From: Spirogloea muscicola
Lineage: Eukaryota; Streptophyta; Zygnematophyceae; Spirogloeales; Spirogloeaceae
Direction of reading: 5' to 3'
Assembly: GCA_009602725.1 (NCBI GenBank)
Contig: WELB01000388.1
Location: 1-39,640, forward strand
DNA: 39,640 bases
Shown: positions 8,787-16,678 of the stretch, in pieces
Position numbering within the stretch: the first letter of the stretch is position 1
Layout of the letters: the number at the start of each line of letters is the position of its first letter
Made by a program: the position numbers and the translations under genes
The notes under the pieces: generated by a model
What the model saw: the letters and a program-made list of their open reading frames with translations, nothing else
The model's database searches: none
What the model was told of the DNA's origin: nothing

Positions 8787-11596
8787 CTACACCTCAGCAT
8801 CCATATCATCTACAAAAAACACATCCTCACTAGCGGTTTCATCTGAGGAGGACTCAGAGAGTGCCAACTTACTGCAAGCAAGCCCAAGACAAGAGTACAT
8901 CAATACTAGAGAGATATATCCGCAGTGATTGACTACTTCTCTTCACTTCAATGCAGTAAGATCAGCCAAGTAATCTGACAGCAACTGCCAAATGCACAAA
9001 TCATACGGTGAAGTGGCCAATATCGATTTAGCAACACCAAGTGGAACTGACCTCATGCATTTACAACTAAAATACAGGATGCGCCTCAACTTCTTGTTGT
9101 AAAAGAAGTAATTGAAAGACCACCTGTGCATGTGGGCACATGAGACATAAACATCATAAGCAAGCTACCCCAGCATGCATGTGTGCGAGACTGCTATTAG
9201 AAGGGACAAGTCCAAGTCAGGCATACCAAGGGCGCGACCTGAGAAGCAAATTGCACATGCTCAAATGACTTAGCTGGGACACAGCATTTGTCAGGGACAC
9301 TTGCTACTGGGACTGCTGCACATCATGCCATTGAACTTACATGCTGCCCTTCTCGGCGAAGGGATCACCATCAAGCTCACTCTTATATTGATACACTTCA
9401 CAATCTGCAAGGCCTATGACCTGCATGCACGTCCATTTAAGTGCTGAGCCTTCAACCTGTGATGATGACCTTGCCAAGGCGAAGCATTTGGTATATGTGC
9501 AACAAGAACAACCTTTGTTCCTGCCACAAGGCAGGAACATGCTCGCGAGGAAAGCAGCAGGATATGTACCTCATCGATGGTGCTCCATAGACCTTCCAAA
9601 AGGGGGGTATCATCTCCAACTTGAAGTTCCCACAGCTGTGGCAAAGCAGAAAATGCTGTCAACATCCATGACGTAAGCAAGCACCCATAGTACAGTATAT
9701 GAATTTAAGAAAACGAGAATTGCTCAAGCTTCACGCACCAGAAAATGACCTGCAGTGCTAACAATTGCAAAGGCAAGAATCAGAACGTGGGGAGGAAGAC
9801 TGCATGTGTGACCTTCAGCCCTCACCTTTGATACTTCCACAAGACTTTGTTCTATTTGCTGCTTTACAAGGATGACAGCGCACTCCTTGGTGAAATGACG
9901 TGCTCTCAGCATACTGTACAATTTGGCCAGGCACTGGATGCTTAAGCGTCCTCCCAGCTAATTGGCTCTAGGAGGCGTTTGCTTGTACCAGCAGCATTTG
10001 CAAGAAGTGACTGAAGTGACTAAACAATACTTTCTCTGTGGAAGACCCATCCTGCTATTAACACTTGATTGTCTCTGACTGTCGTCCGCAGGGTACAAGT
10101 AGGAAATGGAGAGATTCGAACTCTCAGCTCTCGTAAGAGCAACGGCTAGAGCCGCTTGTCAGCCACTGACAACATTTCCTATTATTACAGCGGCTTGGAT
10201 TGCTTGCTTGCTTTTCTGCTAGCAAGTGTGACCCAGTGCTCCTGTGAAGCTCTATCTGTTGTGTTGTGAAGCAAGACGTGGAAGAAGCAAGCTGCCTCAC
10301 AGACTCGATCTCTTTCACAGTCAAAATCCTTGGTATTACAATGGACATGGTGAGTGCTTAAGCATGTCCACATCTGTACAGAGATCTCTTAAGCAAACCA
10401 TAAGGAGAATGGTCAAGGCTCACACACCTGAAATCGTAGTCTGGATACATGTGGTTGAGGGTGAGGATCAAATATATGAGTGTCCTTCGACTGAAGATGC
10501 CCAGGCACAAAGTGAAGTTGTCAACCCCTTGAGGTTTAGAATTTCTGCTTCGGCACAAACCTCTATGCTTTACAGAGGAGATGCGATTGTTCTCATAGGA
10601 AAGCAAGCAAGGGTACGGCCACTCTGGACACAGTAACAACACTACAGGCAGATCCATACATTGCAATGGAACAGCATCTGTAGAACTCAAGAAACTCATG
10701 ACAGGGTCCGACAGAGTCCCGCAACATGACCAGATTGCATAACCATACATGCAATGATAGCCTACGACGCACAATGCACATGACAGGCATCCAATCTCAC
10801 CTTCCAGAGCTCGTCAGAGGTCCAAGAGGGGATGTGGCAAGATCTTGTGGCGACGTTGCCAGAGAGTCTATGACCTGCAGAATGTAGCGTGAAAAGGGTG
10901 GGAAGCTGCTTGGGCAAGGGTACATAGATGACAACTAACTTCCCCCCTCATGTCGACATGCCACAGATTTAAGCAGACTGAATAACTTGACAGCTGCTGA
11001 CCTCTTGCTCCAGACTCCTGGAAAGCTTCTTGTCAAATCCAGCAAGCTTACCTGCAATATTCAGTAAGAGCAGATCTTATGCCAGCTCGAGAGTAGTGAC
11101 CAGACCATCAAAATTGCATGATGGTTGATTGGAGAAAATACTGAAGCTAGCACACGGGCAATGCCAGGAACTTCACATCATGCTTGGAAGCTGCTCCTGC
11201 AGCAACCTCAGACATGTGTGCACCAGTAGTAATGAACAGATACAAGCCCTTTACTGTGCACTCACATGAGTATGCCTCCAGAACACCTTGTATGAGGTGG
11301 TCTCCAAGGTTGACATGGCTGAGAAAGGTGTTCAATCTGCAACAGCGCCTTCAAGAGTGTCAACAACCTCATTAGACATCTCAGCCAACCAGAAAGGATT
11401 TGCGATAGTTGCAACAATTGTTGGCTGCAGCGTAATACCCATCATGGGGATGAGTCAGGCTCTAATGATGAGCAGCCACGACCTCCTTAAGGAGATCATT
11501 TGTGGATTGCTTGCAGGGGTGAAAAGAACCTTGCAGGCTTGACGGAAAGGGTCTGCTATCGCACCTTGCCAGTGGAGTGTACTCCAGGAACTTCAT
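8787..11596 (-). CDS. MAF1: MAF1, repressor of RNA polymerase III
   Basis: MAF1 is the conserved TOR-responsive repressor that binds RNA polymerase III and shuts down tRNA and 5S rRNA synthesis. Ten exons are visible on the minus strand: 11596-11565, 11336-11266, 11051-11002, 10874-10801, 10490-10428, 9913-9826, 9635-9570, 9420-9341, 9123-9052 and 8871-8787. They total 681 nt (226 aa) with every phase matching and GT-AG borders throughout. Family motifs are clear: start MKFLEYTPLARLN, then VNLGDHLIQG and EAYSCK (residues 19-36), RRTLIYLILTLNHMYPDYDF (about 77-96), LADCEVYQY, DGDPFAEKGSMWSFNYFFYN and KKLRRILYFSC, and an acidic tail ending DDMDAEV. Length matches plant MAF1. The gene carries a tRNA-like element in intron 5 and is preceded by a GC-rich leader and a MITE. 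Confidence 0.97.
10101..10180 (-). ncRNA. tRNA-like sequence (class II fold) in MAF1 intron 5
   Basis: On the minus strand, GGAAATG (10179-10173) pairs with CATTTCC (10108-10102) as a 7-bp acceptor. GTCA/TGAC forms a D stem extendable to 6-7 bp with a very small GTGGC loop. AGCGG/CCGTT forms an anticodon stem. GCTCT-TACG-AGAGC is a long variable arm, and GAGAG-TTCGAAT-CTCTC is a canonical T arm with an intact B box. The anticodon loop has only six bases (CTCTAG), which would place CUA as the anticodon. No T-run terminator follows within about 40 nt. The extended D stem and long variable arm resemble tRNA-Ser/Sec types, but the short anticodon loop argues for a pseudogene, a tRNA-derived element or an organelle-derived copy rather than a working tRNA. 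Confidence 0.5.
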
Positions 11597-12031
11597 GTCG
11601 CGTCTGACAGGTGCAATGAACTGCGTCGTGCTTCTGACGGAACGGCTTCTGACACAACCGCCCTAGCTATCCTGTAGGCCTCAGCAATGGAACAAACTCG
11701 CACATGCAGGCAATGCCTCCATGCCTGGAAGCTCTTGCAGGCTGCGCAACTGCAGTTTCCTGCTGTGGACGTTGTCGGAAGACGTTCCAGGCCTTTCCAC
11801 AACAGCACACGCTCTCTCTCTGTCAACTGCCAGCCGCGAAGAGCAGGGCCCTGGGAGGCGCGACGGCACCGAGACTGGCTGCGGCGGCGGCGCGCGGCCA
11901 GCCGTGCAGTGGCGGCGGCGGCGCCATGGCGCGGCGGGCGCTCGGGGACTGCGGCGGGCTTCTCCTCCGGCGCCGACCTCGGCGCCAGGGGGTCGTCGAT
12001 GCAGCGAGAGAGCACTCGCCCATTGAGAATA
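11597..12031 (-). promoter_or_regulatory. MAF1 upstream GC-rich leader/promoter
   Basis: The 435 bp before the MAF1 start codon become strongly GC-rich at about 11850-12000, like the first-exon regions of other genes in the window. This probably contains the MAF1 5' UTR and promoter. Long open frames cross it on both strands, but none resembles a protein family and they are expected from the composition. A MITE is inserted at the far edge (12032). Confidence 0.45.
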
Positions 12032-12497
12032 CAGTCAAACCTTGTTATAGGCACGTCGGCCGGTTTGGCGAAAATATGTGACTATATCGAGGTGTGCTTG
12101 TTCGTTGTAGAGGCACTATTGCCCCCAAATGTGCTTCTACCGTGACAATCAGCAATATATCAAATTATATTGAAAATGGCTTTTTGGGTTTAGGTTTAGG
12201 GTTAGGGTTTTAAAACTAGACCCTAACCCTAGACCTCAACCCTAAACCCCACACCCTAAACCCTAAACCTCAACCCTAACCCCCTGTAGAGAATATGAGA
12301 AATATGTTGATTTGTTTTCATATAGGCACTTCTAGTGGGGGAATCTGCCCCGAAAACTGTGCCTGTACATACAGGCACGTTCCTGTATCGAGTCACATTT
12401 GCCGGGGGAAAAAAGTGCTTCCCGCAAAATGGTGCCACTATCAAGGTTTTGCCATAATGTGCCTATATCGAGAGGTGCCTATAACAAGGTTTGACTG
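12032..12497. mobile_element. Pogo/Tc1-like MITE with TA target duplication
   Basis: A 466-bp element begins CAGTCAAACCTTGTTATAGG and ends with the exact reverse complement; the terminal inverted repeat GTGCCTATAACAAGG/TTTGACTG is perfect over at least 22 bp. It is flanked by TA on each side (12030-12031 and 12498-12499), the target duplication expected for Tc1/mariner/pogo elements, whose ends often begin CAGT. Subterminal sequences (TATATCGAGGTG near 12090 and TATATCGAGAGGTGCC near 12465) continue the inverted symmetry. No transposase is encoded, so it is non-autonomous. Its centre consists of telomere-type repeats. It lies 436 bp upstream of the MAF1 start. Confidence 0.88.
12184..12284. 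repeat. Interstitial telomere-type repeats inside the MITE
   Basis: About 30 bp of TTTAGGG-type units (12186-12212) are followed, after TTTTAAAACTAG, by about 65 bp of CCCTAAA/CCCTAAC-type units, so the two arms face each other. Units are degenerate (TTTAGG, TTAGGG, CCCTAAACC, CCTCAACC). They lie in the middle of the MITE and are not a chromosome end. Confidence 0.85.
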
Positions 12498-12499
12498 TA

Positions 12500-12545
12500 G
12501 GGTCTGGAAAAGCCAGCCCAAAAAAGAATCAACGAAGGACGAGAA
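12500..12545 (-). repeat. Two-hairpin repeat, partial copy H2
   Basis: On the minus strand the core TTTTTTGGGCTGGCTTTTCCAGACC is recognisable and abuts the right TA duplication of the MITE. The second half is missing, so this copy was cut by, or inserted next to, the MITE. Confidence 0.5.
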
Positions 12546-13482
12546 GGGGGCCAGGGGTGTGAGCTATGATGCCGCGGCCTGTTCAAACATGTGGAGAGCC
12601 CGGGCCCGTGGATTGAACGACCGTGGTGGCTCAAATTGGTGGGGGAGCGTCGCTTCTGAGATTCCCTTCTGGGCCCCGGGGATGCTCCTGCCTCCGTGGC
12701 CACTTGGGCGCCTGGGCGGCGGTGGACCGGACCGGGGGCGGTTGCCGGCACCGGTTGTTTCGCACCGGCACCGGCCCACACCAACCGGATGCGCCCCCCC
12801 GTGGGTTTAACCGCATGGCCCGGTCGCGGCGGGCCGGCCCCATCCTCCGCGACCGCCTGCGGTGTGGCCCGACCGGGCCGGTCGTTGTGGAGCGCTCCGG
12901 ATGGCTCGGGCTGGCCGCCACGCGGCAGGCGCAGAGCGCGAGCGGCCCCTTCGGCGCGAAGGGGCGAGGTAGGCAGCGGCCGAAAGGCAGAAGTCATCAA
13001 ATGCGGCATCCCCGCACGCTAGAATCTGACAATCCTAGTTTCTATAGCAGCGGGGAAGCGGGAAGTGCGTCCTAACGGTATTCCAGGAGCGCGGGCCATC
13101 CGCGGCGCCTGGCGTCGCGGAAAGCCCGCCCCGGGGGGGGGGGGACGAGCCGGGGCCCCGGCCGAGCCGCCACGTGGCGGTCTGCGGAGGAAAGGGGGAG
13201 GGGCGGCCTCGTGCGGGGCGTCCGCACACGAGGCCGGCCTGGTCCCTGCTCCCCAAGCCCAGCCGGGCTTCTTAAGCGGCAATCCTGCCACTGTCTCCGA
13301 AAGCCCGGACGACCCAGCTGCCCCCCCCCGGCCCACCCCGCTCTGCTGGCCCCAGCCCTCGCTCCCGCTCCCTCGCCACCCGGCCTCTGACTCCCTCCCA
13401 CCACCCAACTTCAACCGGCGCCGCCTCTGGCTGCTGCGCATTTCCCCTTGCTGAAGCAATCAGTCCGAAGCACTCTGACCCA
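12546..13482. other. GC-rich region upstream of the Gln-rich gene
   Basis: This is over 65% GC with long overlapping open frames on both strands that resemble no family, probably composition artefacts. The right end (about 13300-13480) is pyrimidine- and proline-codon-rich and leads into the ATG at 13483, so it probably holds the promoter and 5' UTR of that gene. A run of nine or more G lies near 13135. Confidence 0.5.
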
Positions 13483-14522
13483 ATGGTTGCCGCAAGCTCC
13501 GGCAGCCGCTCCTGCAGCCAAGGCTGCACGTCCTACCAAGCTACAGCGCATGAACCCAGCCGTACTCAGGTGAGACGCTCGCCCACTGCCTGTGCATGGC
13601 GGCATTGTACGACTGCATAAGTGCACAGCAGTCCAAATTCACAGCTGAATGAAGGGTCAGAAGTCCTTCGTTGTAGTTCATGCACAGCTGGCGCCCGTCC
13701 TGTGCTAGCCGGCATAGCTGCTATTCTGGTGTGGCTGCATTGTGGCCATCCAGTTGCCAGGCTTCCGAAGTCCTCCTTGCCAGTCGTCGAGCTTGAAGGC
13801 TGTTCCTCACTTTGCTCAATTGCTCCTACTTGATGCAGTGCATGGCCTTCCTGGAACTCGACCTGCAGCTGGCCTTCCGCAAGACAGCAGCATCACTTCA
13901 AAATCGAGACCTTCATCCTGGTGCAAGAGCCCTTCCCGGCAAGGTTCGGGCGTACATACCTTCTGAGGACAAAGCGTCCTCAGGCGTTGCCAGACAGGAT
14001 GATGCTGCGCCGACCGTGACCAACGTCTTCGGCAGATTTGAGAAGATGGACTTGGTAGACGATGTACCAGCTAGGCGACTGCATGAGAATTCCAAAATGG
14101 TCGCCCAACTCGCGAGCCCGACAAAAGTCGAGCTGCCGCGCTGCAGCTATCCTCCCTTCGAGGCTTCTGGAAGAGGGCAACCTGAGGATGCCTCAAAGAC
14201 AGAGACGAAGAAGCAGAAGGCCGAGAAGTTGCTTGAGTTTCTCTCTAGCAGCCAAAATGCTAGCCAGCCGCCTCCCACATCTCCGTCATACACAAGTGAG
14301 AGTGGCCTTGCTCTGGAGAAACTACTGCACCAGCACTGGCTTGTGCAACATAAGGCCTTCTTGCAAGAGCAGCAGCGCAGGCAGGGCATGATGTTGAGGA
14401 GGCAGCAGCAGCAAAAACATTTGGGCTGCTGGCAAAAGAGCAAGGTAGGACAGGGCAAGCCACTGTGGCAGAGGCGGTGCATTTCAAGGCCCAAGACACT
14501 GACTGTGCAGTCAGCAACCTGA
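13483..14522 (+). CDS. Gln-rich protein of unknown function
   Basis: Exon 1 (13483-13569) starts MVAASSGSRSCSQGC and ends at CAG before GTGAGA. Exon 2 (13839-14522) follows TTGATGCAG in phase 0 and runs to a TGA; the product is about 256 aa. The second exon stays open for 228 codons in moderate-GC sequence, which favours real coding. Visible features are a FLELDLQLAFRK segment, a charged KTETKKQKAEKLLEFLSSS stretch that could form a helix, a Ser/Pro linker, and a predicted helical Gln-rich region (LEKLLHQHWLVQHKAFLQEQ followed by QQQQ). No signal peptide or membrane segment is seen. I do not recognise the family; a plant-type nuclear regulator is possible. An alternative donor at 14444 (AAG before GTAGGA) could shorten the C-terminus. 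Confidence 0.5.
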
Positions 14523-15589
14523 AGAGTGACTGGCCTTCTTTGTCGAGGCTGCGGCTGCAAGAGATCTACAGGCATGGTCATGCACAGACAATCATAGCAT
14601 CTATGTAATTCATGTGGAGAATGGCCAAAAACGACTTCCTATTATGCATATTATTGTACTTAGATTATGTACTCTAGGCAGTGGGCATACTGCAATGCCA
14701 CGGACTGCACTCGCTCGTACAGCATAAGGAACACATCAGTGCACGCTTGTAATAGAGTGGAGCCCTTGGCATTCTGCCGCAGCTGTCGTGTTGTCACACT
14801 TCTATGTGTTCACGTGCAGTCTCATCTTTGTCACAGCATTGCACCCTGGTTGGACGGGTTAGTGAGACGGCCACGGCAAGGAGAACTGGAGCATGTGAGC
14901 TTGTACCCTCAAGCAACAATATAAAAGCGCTAATCCTGGCTCTTCAGTGTGTCGCATTTGAATGCTGCAAGCTGGTCATAAGTACGGCTGTCTAGGTCAA
15001 AGTTTGAGCACACTTCCATTGACCAAGTAGGCAGTTGTCTTGCATGTGAGATACACCTGTTGGAGTGACGGTCCTCAAAAAGCTCTGAAGCATATCCCTC
15101 TCTCACTTTGTTGTGAAAAGAAAACGAATCAGTGCTCAGTGAAAGCTGGATAGCTCTGCATTTCCACAGTTTTACTTTCTTTTTATTACCTACTTACCAC
15201 TCTTCGATTACTCTTCACCTACGCGAATCAGTGTTAAGGGGGGTGACCTGTGTCAGCAGTAACTGTCGTAGGTGCAATGACAGTGGTCACAACAGGAGAA
15301 AGGACATGGTAGGCCAAATGCAATGGACAGGACACACTTGACCACTCGTCGACTTCACTATGGATAACCTTCAGCAGGCCCAAGACGGCTTTCCATTGTC
15401 CAGGCCACCTCCTGGCCCTCGGAATCAGTGCACAGACTCATTGGCTTGGCTTGGCCTCCCTTTGCGGCTGCTAACCAGGGCTTACTGAAGCGGCAATTTC
15501 CAACAACTGCTTGTCTCCTGCGTGCCACTCCCGCTTTCTGTCTCCGTCTGGAGCTTGTTAGCCCTCGTTCGAAGGCTGGCCTTATCTGT
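14523..15589. other. Intergenic region, no gene recognised
   Basis: This probably holds the 3' UTR of the Gln-rich gene on the left. From about 15420 the sequence becomes LINE-like (TTGGCTTGGCCTCC) and leads into the truncated LINE. No conserved coding segment or structured RNA was seen. Confidence 0.4.
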
Positions 15590-16440
15590 GGCCCTCGCCG
15601 CCATCGGACGAGCTACTTCCCGCCACCTGGAGAGCACCGGGGTGATGCCCGTCCGAACTCCGCAAAGGGGTCCCTCGGACGAGGCGTGTCGATCTGGTTG
15701 GCGTCCCCCTGCGAGGTGGCAAGCGGCTCCTCATGGACGTCGTCCTAACCGACAGCTTCCGGACGAAGGGACCCGTAACTTCTGAGACCGGCTATGCTGT
15801 GAAGGCGGCCGAACAGACGAAGTTGCACAAGTACAAGGACCACCCGGCGGGTGATACCTTTTTACCCCCTGGCCGTGGACATCCATGGGTGTTACGGGGG
15901 TCGGTGATCCTCGTTACTTCCGCTGCTGGCATCTCAAGCTGACCAGCGGCGCCGGGAACAGGGTGCAGCCCTTCCGGTGGCCTTGTCCATTCTTTTGGGC
16001 TGGCCTTTCCCAGCCACCAGTCAATCTGGCCGCGCTTTCTTCCGGTGGCTCGGTGCCTTTGGGTCTTGTGTCCTGCTACCGTCTGCGATTGTCTAAGTCC
16101 CTACAGCGGTCCCAAGCGCTTGCTTTGCACCGCCGTGCCGGTCGCGCCCTTGCAGCAGCCTCTGGCTAGCGCAGCGGGGTTGCTCCTCCCCTCAGCTCAC
16201 CTGACTTCCTACCGCGCTCTAAGTCAGGCCTCCGGCTTTCGTGGCGGCGCTCCAGCTCCCCAAGTTAGCTTGTCAGATTTGTTTGTGCTCACCCGTGGGT
16301 ACTAATGTCATCTTAGGTACCTTAGATTAGGTCTCCGTATTATGTAGCATTGTTTAGTCTGCACTCGACTCTGCCTGAACAATGTATTGGCTTGAATTGG
16401 CCTCCCTTTCAATTCATGCGCCCCGCGCGCCTTCTCTCCC
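15590..16440 (+). mobile_element. 5'-truncated LINE, ORF2 C-terminus and 3' UTR
   Basis: Frame-shifted pieces encode the C-terminal domain of a LINE ORF2: ESTGVMPV-like, VDLVGVP-like, GKRLLMDVVLTDSFRTKG, TGYAVKAAEQTKLHKYKDH, and the ending LSDLFVLTRGY before a stop. The 3' UTR includes CACCCGTGGGTACTAATG and TTGAATTGGCCTCCCTTTCA and ends near GCGCCCCGCGCGCCTTCTCT. The reverse transcriptase and endonuclease are absent. Frameshifts and a 58-bp hairpin insertion (15981-16038) show that it is dead. Confidence 0.88.
15971..16048 (+). mobile_element. 58-bp hairpin element insertion (H3) with 10-bp target duplication
   Basis: Inside the LINE, a 58-bp copy of the hairpin repeat (15981-16038) is flanked by identical CTTCCGGTGG at 15971-15980 and 16039-16048. 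The related LINE at about 25340-25366 runs GCAGCCCTTCCCGGTGGCTC without interruption and so shows the empty site. The insert has the TTTTGGGCTGGCC core, a GGGCTGG/CCAGCC stem and a second small CCAG/CTGG stem. Confidence 0.85.
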
Positions 16441-16560
16441 TACCGAAGACACGGGGGTACTAAAGAGCGCCCTGGCTGCCTAGCCCGTGGCTCCGTCACG
16501 AACACCCGTAGGCGTCTGGCTGGCTTTCACAGTCGCTCTTTAAATAGCAGCAGCCGCTTC
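16441..16560 (+). mobile_element. LINE 3'-tail fragment of a second subfamily
   Basis: This matches the extreme 3' end of the LINE at 24190-25660 (GACACGGGGG, GGCTCCGTCA, GAACACC, CTGGCTGGC, ATAGCAGCAGCCGC-like). It follows the previous LINE tail directly and stops where the CGG-rich leader of the LACTB2-like gene begins. It may be a separate, heavily truncated insertion. Confidence 0.7.
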
Positions 16561-16591
16561 GTTCCCGCCTGCTCGCCGGCGAGCCGCCGCC

Positions 16592-16626
<35 letters not shown>

Positions 16627-16678
16627 ANGCGGCGGCGGCGACGGCGACGGTGGCGGCGGCGCCGTGAAGCTGGCCGCG

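Noticed and set aside
10101-10180. Functional amber suppressor or pyrrolysine-type tRNA
   Set aside because: The acceptor start and CUA-like loop are superficially similar, but the long variable arm, six-base anticodon loop, lack of terminator and the host lineage argue against it.
11593-12145. ORFs of about 150 codons on both strands upstream of MAF1
   Set aside because: They run through the MITE terminal repeat and the MAF1 leader; the real MAF1 start is MKFLEYTP at 11596.
12184-12284. Possible chromosome end or telomere junction
   Set aside because: The repeats are short, degenerate, in opposing orientation and wholly inside a TIR-bounded element with unique sequence on both sides.
12479-13459. 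Overlapping long ORFs on both strands in the GC-rich block
   Set aside because: They overlap in up to four frames, are rich in Arg/Pro/Gly/Ala and match no family, as expected from composition alone.
14147-14581. 144-codon minus-strand ORF rich in Cys and Leu
   Set aside because: It is the antisense shadow of the Gln-rich exon 13839-14522; the Gln codons become Cys/Leu codons on the other strand.
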